Source: Caldifarciminota bacterium
Lineage (GTDB): Bacteria > Hydrothermota > Hydrothermia > LBFQ01 > DSFT01
Reading direction: 5' to 3'
NCBI GenBank assembly: GCA_025060695.1
Contig: JANXBH010000009.1
Coordinates: 1 to 64,000, forward strand
DNA length: 64,000 bases
This document shows, one piece after another, positions 9,818-20,772 of the stretch. The notes under the pieces were generated by a model. That model searched no databases, had not been told where the DNA came from, and worked only from the letters and a program-made list of their open reading frames with translations. The position numbers and the translations under genes were made by a program. Each line of letters opens with the position of its first letter. Position 1 is the stretch's first letter.

Positions 9818-10609
9818 ATGTCAAAATTTCTTAGAGTATTAGCGATTGGAGATGTTTACGGACATCCCGGTAGAGATATTCTAAAAAGGTTTATTTTAGA
9901 TTTAAAGAAAAAATATAATCCAAGCATCATTATAGTAAATGGGGAAAATGCGGCACATGGAAGGGGAATAAGTCCTAAAATCTATGAGGAAATTATTTCT
10001 CTTGGTATCGATGTTATAACTCTTGGAAATCATACATTCGATGAGGAAAAAGTATTAGAAATCATTGAAAAGCCTGAAATACTTGTTCCATATAACTATC
10101 CCGATGGGACACCCGGAAGGAAGATATTTGAATTTGAATATTATGGTAGAAAGGTAAAGGTTTTGAATCTTCTTGGAAGATTATTTATGGATGATTTTAG
10201 AATAGATGACCCTTTTAGAAAAGCTATAGAAGTATATGAAAAAGACCCAGATGCAATTTATATTTTAGACTTTCATGCGGAAGCTACAAGCGAAAAATTG
10301 GCAATGGGTTTATTCCTTGATGGTAAATATTCATTAGTATTTGGGACACATACGCATGTTCAAACTGCTGATGAAAGAATATTTCCAAATGGAACAGCGT
10401 ATATTACAGATATTGGAATGACAGGAGGACTTCTCTCAGTTATTGGTGCGGACTATAAAGTAGTAATAGAAAGATTTCTATATCCTCACATTAAAAAGAA
10501 AGCAGAGCCTTCTTATTTAGACTTACACATTCAAGGTATATACTGCGAAATCGATATTAATACTAAAAAAGCTTATAAAATTCAAAGAATCTCAGTTAAG
10601 AATATTTAA
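9818..10609 (+). CDS. YmdB-like metallophosphoesterase (TIGR00282-type)
   Basis: IGDVYGHPGRDIL, NGENAAHGRGI, LGNHTFD motifs. Confidence 0.88.
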   Translation: MSKFLRVLAIGDVYGHPGRDILKRFILDLKKKYNPSIIIVNGENAAHGRGISPKIYEEIISLGIDVITLGNHTFDEEKVLEIIEKPEILVPYNYPDGTPGRKIFEFEYYGRKVKVLNLLGRLFMDDFRIDDPFRKAIEVYEKDPDAIYILDFHAEATSEKLAMGLFLDGKYSLVFGTHTHVQTADERIFPNGTAYITDIGMTGGLLSVIGADYKVVIERFLYPHIKKKAEPSYLDLHIQGIYCEIDINTKKAYKIQRISVKNI

Positions 10610-10629
10610 ATGAGCTCTAAAATTTCAGT

Positions 10630-11562
10630 GTGATTTTAGTTATTTCTTTTCTTAATATCTACGATACTACAGGAAGCTTGAAAATTTCTGATGAATTTGC
10701 TATCATTCATGGTAAAGTAAATGGTGATATTTCATTGCTTAATGGTTCAATATTGCTTACTGATAGTGGTTATATAAATGGAAATATAGAATTTTTCGGT
10801 GATAGTTTAATATTGCAAGGTAGAGTTAATGGCTACGTATCATTTATAGGTAAAAAGGTTAATATTTCAGGAAGATTAGTTGGAGATGTTTTGCTTATTG
10901 GTTATGACGTAATTATTGATAGTTCTGGGTATATTAATGGCAATGCCGATATTGTTGCAATAAACTATGAAGATAATGGGAAAATTACAGGTGAAAAGCG
11001 ACTTATCTCAGTAGGCGCTCTATTACAAATTTTAGAGAAAAGAGAGAAAGCAGAAATTGCTAAGGATGCTAACAAAAATCCAATAGCGCATATAATAACT
11101 CTTCTTATCTTTTTTATAATAACATTTATCACATTTTTATTTATAAAAAATCTCATTCCTAATCTGCTTGAAAAGTTTTACGAAAACCCAACAAGAACTG
11201 TTATTATAGGACTAATTTTTTCACTTCTTGTTGTCCCAATATTGATATTATTGATAATCAGTATTATAGGTATACTACTTATTCCTCTATACCTTATTTT
11301 TATAGCAGCTTTCACAATCTCATCTATTGCTGTAGGTCTTACTTTTGTTGGTAAGACTATATCTAAAAATCTTGGAATAAAGGATAACCTATGGGCTTAC
11401 TATTTTATTGGAGTTTTTATGACGATTTTGTTCTATGTACTGCATATTACATTTAACTTAATTAATCTTGATTGGTTAGGTTTTACTTTGCTTGGTTCAT
11501 ATGCAGGTATTTTAATTATAATTGGTCTTGGTAGTTTATCAAGAGCTGCATTTAAGATTTAG
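10630..11562 (+). CDS. Bactofilin-like (polymer-forming cytoskeletal) beta-repeat domain plus TM domain; GTG start
   Basis: Repeats of GKVNGDISLLNG.../GRVNGYVSFIG.../GRLVGDVLLIG followed by several TM helices. Confidence 0.7.
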   Translation: MILVISFLNIYDTTGSLKISDEFAIIHGKVNGDISLLNGSILLTDSGYINGNIEFFGDSLILQGRVNGYVSFIGKKVNISGRLVGDVLLIGYDVIIDSSGYINGNADIVAINYEDNGKITGEKRLISVGALLQILEKREKAEIAKDANKNPIAHIITLLIFFIITFITFLFIKNLIPNLLEKFYENPTRTVIIGLIFSLLVVPILILLIISIIGILLIPLYLIFIAAFTISSIAVGLTFVGKTISKNLGIKDNLWAYYFIGVFMTILFYVLHITFNLINLDWLGFTLLGSYAGILIIIGLGSLSRAAFKI

Positions 11563-11568
11563 AGAAAC

Positions 11569-11934
11569 TTACTTTCTATCTATTGAAAATTTACCTGCTC
11601 CAAGAAAAATAAGGGAAGTATATAATATTAGATATAAAATCTCCATTTCATTTTCTTTAATAGTTTCTCCTAAAACAAAAAGCTTAAAGTATACAACGAA
11701 TATGAAATTTATAGTTAAAATAATGGCAGATACTCTGGTAAAAAGTCCAACAATTATAAAAACTGCAAATAGCGTTTCTGATAAAACAGAAGCCCAAGTA
11801 AAGAGCTCAGGAAATGGAAGACCAATCATCTTTACTGCCTTATAGTGAGGATTTTGTATTTTCGGTAAACCATGGTATACTAAAAGCATAAAGCTTGGGA
11901 TAGCTCTGATAAGTAAAATTCCAATATCTCTCAT
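11569..11934 (-). CDS. DoxX-family membrane protein
   Basis: Short polytopic protein, MLLVYHGLPKIQNP...GLPFPELFTWASVLSETLFAVFIIVGLFTRVSA. Confidence 0.75.
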   Translation of the reverse strand: MRDIGILLIRAIPSFMLLVYHGLPKIQNPHYKAVKMIGLPFPELFTWASVLSETLFAVFIIVGLFTRVSAIILTINFIFVVYFKLFVLGETIKENEMEILYLILYTSLIFLGAGKFSIDRK

Positions 11935-11949
11935 ATCTTTTATTTACCC

Positions 11950-11965
11950 GCCCCAAAGGGCGGAA
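11950..11965 (-). terminator. GC-rich hairpin ccgccc-caaa-gggcgg between the S8 protease stop and the DoxX start; terminator or leader structure
   Basis: Perfect 6-bp stem in AT-rich DNA; no clear U tract. Confidence 0.4.
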
Positions 11966-11969
11966 AGTT

Positions 11970-14597
11970 TTAATTATTTATTAGCTTATATAACTTATCA
12001 TCTATTTTTAAAATGTATATTCCCTTTAATTTCAAAGGAATTTTATGTATACCGTATTTTGCACCATTAATCTTAGTACTATATATTTTTGCTCCACTCA
12101 CTGAATAGAGCTCTATATTTAAGTCCTTACTCTCTTTAAAGTGATACTTGATTACAAGTTTTGAATTTGTAATAGTTGGATATATACCAAAAGGTATTAA
12201 GCCAACTTCATCAGAAGAAACGTTTACAAAACAATTTAAAATTGCAGAAAGTAAGTCCTCTCTTTTATTCCAACCAGAATGATTATTACTTATGGCTTCA
12301 AATGGACCTGCTAAGAATACAGTTTTACACATTCCATTACTTAATTGATATACAATAGCACCTCCATAATCACCTGAACCTGTAAGTGTGGTCCATCTAA
12401 ATGCCCTTCTTGAGTTTGGATTGTTAGGAGCTATATTATCATCTGAATTGGCATTTTGAGCACCATCAGGATTTACCAATCTAAATCTCATGTTATTTCC
12501 TAAGGGGTCATTTGCATCCGCAACCATAGCCCTATAGGCTATGCCCGTTTGAACTATATTCGCACCTAAGTGGTTTTGAATAAAAGCTGAACCAATTGGA
12601 TCTTCTGCAAGGTACTGACTTGATATGAATAATTTCTTATTAGCATTTAGCCAAGATATAAGAGAGTCTCTTTCTTGGGATGTCATTACGTTTACATTTC
12701 TATTCCCTGTATGCCAAATTATTATATTTCTTGTAGAAGAAATAAACAACTGTGGTTCATTGAACTTGACAATTTCATAAACTTTATTTAAATTCTCAAG
12801 TGTCTGGGAATAGTAAGTTTCAAAGTTAGTCAAAGTATCACCATCTACCACAAGTATATCAGGATAACCTATAATAAGTCTTAAGTTTATTAAAGTATCT
12901 GCATTTTGAGGAGTTGAAATTATTTTCACTTTAAAGTCCCAAAATCTTGGTTGTGTTCCTGAAACAGAAAATTCAAAAAAGTCATTAGGCTCAAGAGTTT
13001 GATCCGTACTAAGAGAACTAACACTTATAGTTCCATCTATCACATTTATATTAGGGTCATTATTTATAAGTTGAATTTGAATATTACTTGCATTTCTATA
13101 GCATCTTAAGTTCGTAAGTGTTAAATATAATTTTACTTGCTCATTAACTTCTGCTCTTTTATTATTATTATAATTACTATCATCTACTCTCATTTTTATA
13201 ACATTTATACCTGCAAATTTTGCCATTCTTACTGCCTTGAACATATTAACTCTTCCCGAACCAAGCTTTCCTACATATGAAGGGTTTAATGCATCTATAT
13301 TATCCGCAGAACATACCAAAATTGTATCTACATCATCTACACTTAAACTTGGATTTGCAGCTTTTATCATAGCACCAACACCCGCTGCTGATGGACTTGC
13401 CATAGATGTTCCAGAGTATGCAGCATAACCGAAAGTATTATTTGAGGAGTTCCAAGCTGTTGAATATACAGGATCACCTGGTGCGGAAACATCCACACAA
13501 CTTCCATAGTTTGAAAAAGATGCCCTTATATCACTTTGCATAGTAGCTGCAACACATATAGTTGCATCATTATAACAACAAGGATATCTTGGACTAACAC
13601 CTACATCTAAATCTTGATTACCTGCTGCAGCATAGTTATTAGCTCCCATACTCCTTGCATAGAGAAGTGAATTTCTCGCCGAACCGCTATATCCGGAACC
13701 ACCATAGGAATGATTAGTTATATGAGCTCCTTTATTTGCAGCGTAATAAGTCGCATTTATTGGTTGAGTTATATAACCACAAGTTCCCGCCTGTATAGCC
13801 ATATTCTTTGCATTCCATGCTTCACCTGCTACACCAACACCATTATTAGTCCAAGCAGCCATTATACCTGTTACGTGTGTTCCGTGGTCATCATATAAAC
13901 TATTGCAGGGATTAGGTTTGGGGTTTCTATCATTTCCTGTAAAATCCCAGCCGATTAAATCATCAATAAATCCATTACCATCATTATCTACATTATTCAA
14001 GTCTCCAGGGTCAAAAACCCAAGTAGAACCATTAAATATAATAGTCTGTCCATTACCATTGGCATCTTCTCCGAGATTGTTCCATATTACTCCACCTAAG
14101 TCAGGATGGTCCCAAGCCACACCACCATCTATTGCAGCAACAACTATATTATCCGCCTTATTAATATCCCAAGCACTATATGCCTGAATTTTACTTAAGT
14201 GCCACTGATTATTAATTAGAGGATCATTTGGAGTTAGTTCTATTTTGTATATATACCAAGGTTCAACATAGTCAAATAAACCAGTAAACTGAAGTTCTTT
14301 TACTATTTTAGGTACATCCACTTCGTTATTAAAGTAAATTACAATAATTCTATCTAAGCCAAACTCCATTGCTTTAGGTGTTATTTTACCAAGAACTAAA
14401 CCCTCTATGGACTTTATACTATAATTAGAAAGCAACGTGTTTACACTATGGGGAAGTTTGTAAAATCTTGTAAGAGCACCATTTACATATTTCATGTCTG
14501 AAAGCTCAAATAAAGGAAGATATTCACTCTTTATCTGAGCTATTACCCTATCCTTAAAATACAGAACATCATTTAAATTTAAAATAATTAAAAGCAT
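11970..14597 (-). CDS. Secreted subtilisin-like (S8) serine protease with C-terminal sorting-like domain
   Basis: Asp (AIDGGVAWDHPD), His (DDHGTHVTGIMA), Ser (SGTSMASPSAAGVGA) triad motifs; C-terminal IELYSVSGAKIYS...LKGIYILKI. Confidence 0.93.
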   Translation of the reverse strand: MLLIILNLNDVLYFKDRVIAQIKSEYLPLFELSDMKYVNGALTRFYKLPHSVNTLLSNYSIKSIEGLVLGKITPKAMEFGLDRIIVIYFNNEVDVPKIVKELQFTGLFDYVEPWYIYKIELTPNDPLINNQWHLSKIQAYSAWDINKADNIVVAAIDGGVAWDHPDLGGVIWNNLGEDANGNGQTIIFNGSTWVFDPGDLNNVDNDGNGFIDDLIGWDFTGNDRNPKPNPCNSLYDDHGTHVTGIMAAWTNNGVGVAGEAWNAKNMAIQAGTCGYITQPINATYYAANKGAHITNHSYGGSGYSGSARNSLLYARSMGANNYAAAGNQDLDVGVSPRYPCCYNDATICVAATMQSDIRASFSNYGSCVDVSAPGDPVYSTAWNSSNNTFGYAAYSGTSMASPSAAGVGAMIKAANPSLSVDDVDTILVCSADNIDALNPSYVGKLGSGRVNMFKAVRMAKFAGINVIKMRVDDSNYNNNKRAEVNEQVKLYLTLTNLRCYRNASNIQIQLINNDPNINVIDGTISVSSLSTDQTLEPNDFFEFSVSGTQPRFWDFKVKIISTPQNADTLINLRLIIGYPDILVVDGDTLTNFETYYSQTLENLNKVYEIVKFNEPQLFISSTRNIIIWHTGNRNVNVMTSQERDSLISWLNANKKLFISSQYLAEDPIGSAFIQNHLGANIVQTGIAYRAMVADANDPLGNNMRFRLVNPDGAQNANSDDNIAPNNPNSRRAFRWTTLTGSGDYGGAIVYQLSNGMCKTVFLAGPFEAISNNHSGWNKREDLLSAILNCFVNVSSDEVGLIPFGIYPTITNSKLVIKYHFKESKDLNIELYSVSGAKIYSTKINGAKYGIHKIPLKLKGIYILKIDDKLYKLINN

Positions 14598-14649
14598 AGC
14601 TAAATTTTAAAGGTAAAAAGTGATAGTCTTTAAAATTTTAATTAAATTT

Positions 14650-15498
14650 ATGCATAAGCCTGTAATGGTAAGAGAAGTAATTGAGCTAACTAAACCAAAG
14701 ATAGATAGTATAGTAATTGATGCAACTTTTGGATTTGGAGGACATGCAAGAGCATTTTATGAAATAGTAAAAAATGGACTTATAGTTGGTTTTGAAAAAA
14801 ATCCATTTACATATGAAATAGCCAAAGAGCTATACAAAAATTATGAAAGAATAAGAATTTTTAATGTTGGATATGAGAATATGTTAGAAGTTATTGAAAA
14901 ATTAGAATTAGTCGGTAAAGTTGATATTGTAATTTTCGATCTTGGACTTTCTTTGTTTCTAATTAAAAAATCTAATCTTGGATTTAGCTATAAAAGTGAT
15001 GAAGTACTGGATATGAGATTCAATCCAAATGAGGGGAAACCACTATATGAAATATTAGAAAAATTAGAACAAAAGGAAATAGAGAAAATATTAAGAAATT
15101 ACGGAGACATAAAACATGCACGGAAAATTTCATATGAAATAGTAAGGAATAAACCTATAAGAAGAACTATTCAATTAAGGGAAATTGTAGAAAGATTAGC
15201 ACCAAGAAATAAGAAGGATAAATTATTGAAGAAAACTTTTCAAGCCTTTAGAATTTTTGTAAATGATGAGGTAAATACTATAAAAAAAGGATTATTAAAT
15301 GCTTACAAATGCTTAAAAATTGAAGGAAGACTTGCAGTTTTAAGCTATCACTCTATTGAAGATAGAATAGTAAAAAATCTATCTAAATCTCCACTCTTTA
15401 TTCCACTTTTTAAAAAACCATTAACACCATCACAAGAAGAAATATTAGAAAATCCGAGGTCAAGAAGTGCAAAACTAAGGGTTTTTCTTAAGAAATGA
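14650..15498 (+). CDS. rsmH: 16S rRNA (cytosine1402-N4)-methyltransferase; start at MHKPVMVREV downstream of the promoter-like motif
   Basis: HKPVMVREV, DATFGFGGHARA, FDLGLSLFLI, LDMRFNP, LSYHSIEDRIVK motifs. Confidence 0.93.
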   Translation: MHKPVMVREVIELTKPKIDSIVIDATFGFGGHARAFYEIVKNGLIVGFEKNPFTYEIAKELYKNYERIRIFNVGYENMLEVIEKLELVGKVDIVIFDLGLSLFLIKKSNLGFSYKSDEVLDMRFNPNEGKPLYEILEKLEQKEIEKILRNYGDIKHARKISYEIVRNKPIRRTIQLREIVERLAPRNKKDKLLKKTFQAFRIFVNDEVNTIKKGLLNAYKCLKIEGRLAVLSYHSIEDRIVKNLSKSPLFIPLFKKPLTPSQEEILENPRSRSAKLRVFLKK

Positions 15499-16358
15499 TA
15501 TCTTATATTTTAATTTCCTCAATAATCCTTATTCTCGGTTTTAGCTTTGTAGCATTTGAAATTGCCTATTTATCTTGCACTTATCCTATAATATTTGAAA
15601 ATACAAAAAATAAAATATTCATTGAAAACCCAGCAGGTATATTATTTACTATACTTTTAGGAGTAAATTTACTTGCTATATCTTATGCTATTATTAGTTT
15701 TGAATTTTTCAAAAAAATTCTACCTTTGGAAAGTGCAATAGTTTTTAGTGGAATATTTTCAACAGTTAACTTCGTATTCTTTTCGGAATATATTCCAAGG
15801 TTTTTTGCAAGAAGACATCCTGAAATAATTCTTAGATATTTCAAAGGTTTAATTTCTTTGTCTTACTATATAGTCTATCCAATAAATTACTTAATTGGTA
15901 AGCTTTTGCCAAGAAAACCAGAGGGAATTTTAGAATTTTATTTAGACGAGCTTGAAAGGTCAAAAATTATAGATAGTTCTCAAAAAAGTTTAATTCAAAA
16001 AAGTATGAAATTAATAGATATGCCCGCAAGCTTAGTAGTTAAACCCTATAGCGAGTTTGATATAATTGACATAGAAAAGTTTAAATTAACCAATTACAAA
16101 TCGGATATTATTGTCATAAAAAAAGAAAACGATATCTTAGGATTTATCTACAAAAAGGACTTATTAAAGTTAGAAGACATGGACTTAAAGGACATCATTA
16201 GAAAACCAGTATTTCTTGAAAAGAATAAAAGTATATACGATGCCATAAATTTGATGAAAGAAAGAAAAACAAGTGTAATTTTTACTAATGAGGGTATTTT
16301 AACCATTGAGGATATTTGGGAATCAGTTAGTGTTGCTATTTCCTCATTTTCTAAATAA
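15495..16358 (+). CDS. CNNM/DUF21-type membrane protein with CBS-like domains (TlyC/CorC-like)
   Basis: Membrane domain with EYIPRFFARRHPE, then CBS-like IIVIKKENDILGFIYKKDLL...AINLMKERKTSVIFTNEG. Confidence 0.7.
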   Translation: MISYILISSIILILGFSFVAFEIAYLSCTYPIIFENTKNKIFIENPAGILFTILLGVNLLAISYAIISFEFFKKILPLESAIVFSGIFSTVNFVFFSEYIPRFFARRHPEIILRYFKGLISLSYYIVYPINYLIGKLLPRKPEGILEFYLDELERSKIIDSSQKSLIQKSMKLIDMPASLVVKPYSEFDIIDIEKFKLTNYKSDIIVIKKENDILGFIYKKDLLKLEDMDLKDIIRKPVFLEKNKSIYDAINLMKERKTSVIFTNEGILTIEDIWESVSVAISSFSK

Positions 16359-16562
16359 AAAGAAAATTATAGTTAAAATAATGCTTAGTATTATAGAAAG
16401 AAGTATAGAAGTGCCCAATGGAAAATAAAAAGTAAAGTTATCTTTTTGTATCAATATATCACCGGGAAGCTTAAATTTTGGTAAAAATAGAAATATAAGA
16501 CCAACTATTATAAATATAAAACCAATAATTATCAATAACTTTGAAACTTCAGAAAACATATT
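16344..16562 (-). CDS. Small membrane protein resembling DUF2905; likely start at MFSEVSKLLIIIGF
   Basis: Two TM helices around LPKFKLPGDILIQKDNFTFYFPLGTSILLSIILS. Confidence 0.6.
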   Translation of the reverse strand, partial: NMFSEVSKLLIIIGFIFIIVGLIFLFLPKFKLPGDILIQKDNFTFYFPLGTSILLSIILSIILTIIFFLFRK

Positions 16563-16672
16563 AAAACAGCAATTTTTAAATTTTAAAGTATAATTCAATT
16601 TGCTAAATTTAGGTTATGTAAATTTAATTTTTAGGTAATTTTAAAATTTAGAACTTTAAAGGAGGTTAAAAC

Positions 16673-18538
16673 ATGTTAATATTAGTAATATCTCAACTAC
16701 AAAATACAGACTTTGAAAATTGGTCCTATATTACAAGAAGTATACCTTTTGCATGGGATACCATAAAAAATTCACCTGCATCTTGTTCTTGGCAGATAGA
16801 GCAAAATACAGTAAGGTTAGGTAGCTATTCCGTGAGGATTACCATAAATTCTACTGCAAGTGGATACGACTGTGCTATAGGTCAAGCAAAGGGTGTAAGC
16901 CCATCTACAAATTATAACGTATCCGCATGGGTTTATGATAATGATAACAGAATTAGCGCACAACTATATGTTGCTTGTTATGACAATAACGAAAATCTAT
17001 TGAATTCTCAACTCATAGGTTCTCAATCAACTGACAACCCAAGCTGGCAACAACTTACAGGCACATACACGACACCTAACAATTGTAGATACATGGATGT
17101 TCAAGTAAGAACATACGACGATAATAGTCCAAATGGGGTAATTTATATAGATGGGATAAGTTTAACAACAGGAACTGCTCCGAATGAATTAAGAGAAAGT
17201 TTTGGTTCTTATCCACCATCTCAGTGGAGAGAATTTGACATCGGAACAACTCCTGATGGACTTTTACAAAGAAGAACTAGTGCATGTCCATTTTCTAATA
17301 ACGATAATTCCTGCTTTGGTATAAAGTTTAGACAGCAGGATGCAGATTCAAGTGTAGTAGGATTAAGTTTTCTTATGACTGATACTTTGGACTTCACTTC
17401 AACTTCTGCTGAAACATTAAGATTTAGTTGGAGAGTTAATCAAACAAATGAAAATATTCCTCCATCTGACTCAATAGTAATACAAATATCAACGGATTTA
17501 GGAAATTCTTGGACAAGAATATGGAGATGGAATGGAAATTTATCTATGTCAAGAATAGATGAAAGTATCCCACTAAACCAATATAATGGTATAGAACAGG
17601 TCTTGCTAAGAATTGCTTTTTATAAGCATTCAACGAATGGAAGCTCAACTTTACAAAATAGATATTTTAATTTGGACTCCTTTATAGTAAGAAACTCATA
17701 TGTTTCAAGATATAACAGATTAACTAACAGTTCAGTAGAAAGATGGCTAATTGCAAACCAGGACATGATGCCCAATCATTGGAGAAGGTGGAACAACAGA
17801 GCACCAGAGAATAACGGAAGAAGTGCTCAACTATGGATTACAAGGGAAAACTCTAATTATTCTGGAAATTATTCAGTCAAGGCATTTTTTACAACTATAC
17901 TTAATCCGTTTATTGAACAAAAGTTTTCAAATCCATTTAATAGTTGTGCAGGATATCCAATTAGCTTAGTAGATAGTTTTGTTGCAATATCTAGTATTAG
18001 ATTTTACGATAATGATCCAAAGGCAAGAGCAAGAACTGGTATAGTTTGGTACTATCAAAATTTAACGCAAAACGACTATCCAAACAACTATACAACAGAT
18101 AACACTAACTGGCAAAGCTATACTAATAGAGCGGTGTTTCTTGGACCAAATCAACCAGGTGGAAATAATTTTGATTCTATAGCCTTTAGAATTAGATTTT
18201 ATAATCAAGGCTCTTTTCAAGAAGCTGAGGATGGAGGAACAATTTTCGCAGATAGTCTTAATTTTAGATTACTTTGCTTTGTAGGTGGAACTACACCTGT
18301 GGATATAGTTGAGTTTCCTATGAATGAATATTTTACCTATATCAGAACTAACAATTTTGGAATTGAAATTATGCCAAGAAGTAATGTTAACATTAGCATA
18401 TACTCCATAGATGGAAGAAAAGTATACTCAAAGCATATAAATACTAAAACTCATATTCCTTTAAGAAGTGGAATATATACAATTGTAGCATATAGAGATA
18501 ATAAACTTGTGTTTTCAAAGAAATACATAGTAAAATGA
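16673..18538 (+). CDS. Secreted protein with carbohydrate-binding-like beta domains and C-terminal sorting-like domain
   Basis: Beta-sandwich-like ENWSY..., YSVRITINSTASG...; C-term ISIYSIDGRKVYSK..LRSGIYTIVAY; SD aaaggagg upstream. Confidence 0.65.
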   Translation: MLILVISQLQNTDFENWSYITRSIPFAWDTIKNSPASCSWQIEQNTVRLGSYSVRITINSTASGYDCAIGQAKGVSPSTNYNVSAWVYDNDNRISAQLYVACYDNNENLLNSQLIGSQSTDNPSWQQLTGTYTTPNNCRYMDVQVRTYDDNSPNGVIYIDGISLTTGTAPNELRESFGSYPPSQWREFDIGTTPDGLLQRRTSACPFSNNDNSCFGIKFRQQDADSSVVGLSFLMTDTLDFTSTSAETLRFSWRVNQTNENIPPSDSIVIQISTDLGNSWTRIWRWNGNLSMSRIDESIPLNQYNGIEQVLLRIAFYKHSTNGSSTLQNRYFNLDSFIVRNSYVSRYNRLTNSSVERWLIANQDMMPNHWRRWNNRAPENNGRSAQLWITRENSNYSGNYSVKAFFTTILNPFIEQKFSNPFNSCAGYPISLVDSFVAISSIRFYDNDPKARARTGIVWYYQNLTQNDYPNNYTTDNTNWQSYTNRAVFLGPNQPGGNNFDSIAFRIRFYNQGSFQEAEDGGTIFADSLNFRLLCFVGGTTPVDIVEFPMNEYFTYIRTNNFGIEIMPRSNVNISIYSIDGRKVYSKHINTKTHIPLRSGIYTIVAYRDNKLVFSKKYIVK

Positions 18539-19797
18539 TAAACTTATTATTTCTTCAAATATCGGTATTTTTCTCAAGAGACACAAATTTAGAAACTATA
18601 ATTCTAAATGCCATAGATAATGCCCAAAAGACTATAGATATAAGCATATATAGTTTTTGGGGAAGTCCAACAGCGGACAATATAAAAAATGCAATTATAA
18701 ATGCAAAGAATAGGGGCATAAGGATAAGAATTATTGCAGAAAATTACATTGCAAATTCAAACTCAAATAGCTATCCATACATAAGTCAAATAATTAACAG
18801 TGGAATACCTGTGCTCTTTGATAGTACAACTAATATAGGATATGGTTGTCAATACAATAGTGGATATTTAAACCATCAAAAATTCATAGTAATAGATAGT
18901 CAAATTGTAATATTAGGTTCGTTTAACTTAACTTACAATGCATTAAATGTAGATGCAAATGATTTAGTAATAATAAATGATAAAAATTTTGCAAATAGAT
19001 TTATAAAGGAGTTTGAAATGATATGGGGAGGAAACGGGAATATACCAAACACTTCGCATTGTAAGTTTCAAAACTATAAATCAAACCTTGGAAATAATAC
19101 TTTCTATTACAACACTCCTATAGTAGACTCTATGAAGGTATTCTTTTCACCAACTGGAAATACCTACAATGTCCTTGCAAGTTTAATAAGTAAAGCACAA
19201 AGTTCTATATATATTGCATTAAGTAAATTTACACTATGTAATTATAGAGACTCTTTATATCCAAAGAAAAATTTTTCATACTTTGTAGTAGACTATGGAA
19301 CTTGGAATGATAAGCCTGCAATGAATATTAGAGGATTAAATATCACACCTGATCCATATTGCACTAACTTCCCTTGGCAACCACCAGGAAATATTCTATT
19401 GGACAATGTCCCAAATAACGGACTATTACACTATAAATTTGCAGTATTTGATAGATATATAGTTCTAACAGGCTCCATGAATTGGACATTTAGTGGAGCT
19501 TATAGAAACGATGAAGTTGTTTTGGTTATATATTCAAACTATATTGCAAATAAGTACTTTAATGAGTTTTCAAAAAGATGGCAAGAGGCTGGAGGTCAAT
19601 CTAATACCAAAGAATATATAAATATTAAAGATGGCAACTTGGTAATTAAAAACTATAAGGGCTCTATTGAAATATATAGCATAGATGGAAAGCTAATTAG
19701 AAAAGTCTTAATAAATAATGATTTTCAGATAAAATTACAAAAAGGCATTTACATAGTAAAAGCGGAGAAATTAAGAAAGTTTATTGTAGTTCCTTAA
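18535..19797 (+). CDS. Secreted phospholipase D-like protein with C-terminal sorting-like domain
   Basis: HxK motifs NHQKFIVIDSQIVILGSFNLT and HYKFAVFDRYIVLTGSMNWT; C-term IEIYSIDGKLIRK..LQKGIYIVKAE. Confidence 0.88.
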   Translation: MINLLFLQISVFFSRDTNLETIILNAIDNAQKTIDISIYSFWGSPTADNIKNAIINAKNRGIRIRIIAENYIANSNSNSYPYISQIINSGIPVLFDSTTNIGYGCQYNSGYLNHQKFIVIDSQIVILGSFNLTYNALNVDANDLVIINDKNFANRFIKEFEMIWGGNGNIPNTSHCKFQNYKSNLGNNTFYYNTPIVDSMKVFFSPTGNTYNVLASLISKAQSSIYIALSKFTLCNYRDSLYPKKNFSYFVVDYGTWNDKPAMNIRGLNITPDPYCTNFPWQPPGNILLDNVPNNGLLHYKFAVFDRYIVLTGSMNWTFSGAYRNDEVVLVIYSNYIANKYFNEFSKRWQEAGGQSNTKEYINIKDGNLVIKNYKGSIEIYSIDGKLIRKVLINNDFQIKLQKGIYIVKAEKLRKFIVVP

Positions 19798-20772
19798 TAA
19801 GCTACTTACAAAATTATTTACAAAATCATATTTTTCTCTTAGCCATTGAATATTTTCTAAATACCATTCAATTGTAATTTTTAAACCATTATCCAACTTG
19901 TATTTTGGTATAAAACCAAGAGATTTTATCTTTTCGTAGTTTAGAGAATATCTAAAGTCATGCCCTGGTCTATCAGAAACAAATTCAATTAGTTCAAAAG
20001 GCTTTTTTAAATAATTTAAAATCTTCTTTACAACTTCTAAGTTTTCATATTCTTCATCTGAAGATATATTGTAAATTTCTCCAATATTACCATTTTTTAA
20101 AATTAATTTCAGAGCATCTACAAAATCCTCTACATATAGCCAAGTCCTTCTTTGCTTTCCATTTCCATAAATAGGAATTTTTTGATTATTTACAGCTTTT
20201 AGTATTGTAAGTGGAATAAGTTTTTCTGGATATTGAAAAGGTCCATAGTTGTTAGTAGGTCTAAGGATTATAGAGGGAATTTTATATGTTCTATAGTAAG
20301 ACTTCACTACTAAGTCTGAACTTGCCTTTGAAGAAGCATATGGAGAGCTTGGAGAAAGAACACTATTTTCCATAAAGCTTCCTTCAAATATCTCACCATA
20401 TACTTCATCTGTAGAAACGTGAACGAACTTACTAATAGATATATCCTTTATAGCTTCAAGTAAATTGAGAGTTCCTATAATATTGTTTTCAATGGTTTCT
20501 CTTGGAAACATAATGCTTCTGTCAACATGGGTATAAGATGCTAAGTGAATTACTATACTTGGTTTTTTTTCTAATATCAATTTTCTTAGTTTTTCATAGT
20601 CTAAAAGGTCTAATCTATAAAATTCAATTTCGTTTAAAACATGTTCTAATCTTTTAATATCTCCACTATAGTCAAGCTTGTCTATTACAATAATTTCAAA
20701 ACCTTCTTTCAATAAACCTTTTACTACAAAACTTCCCATAAAACCTGCACCACCTGTTATTAATACCTTCAT
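19771..20772 (-). CDS. rfbB: dTDP-glucose 4,6-dehydratase / NAD-dependent epimerase
   Basis: TGGAGFMGS, HVSTDEVYGE, YASSKASSD motifs. Confidence 0.85.
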   Translation of the reverse strand: MKVLITGGAGFMGSFVVKGLLKEGFEIIVIDKLDYSGDIKRLEHVLNEIEFYRLDLLDYEKLRKLILEKKPSIVIHLASYTHVDRSIMFPRETIENNIIGTLNLLEAIKDISISKFVHVSTDEVYGEIFEGSFMENSVLSPSSPYASSKASSDLVVKSYYRTYKIPSIILRPTNNYGPFQYPEKLIPLTILKAVNNQKIPIYGNGKQRRTWLYVEDFVDALKLILKNGNIGEIYNISSDEEYENLEVVKKILNYLKKPFELIEFVSDRPGHDFRYSLNYEKIKSLGFIPKYKLDNGLKITIEWYLENIQWLREKYDFVNNFVSSLLRNYNKLS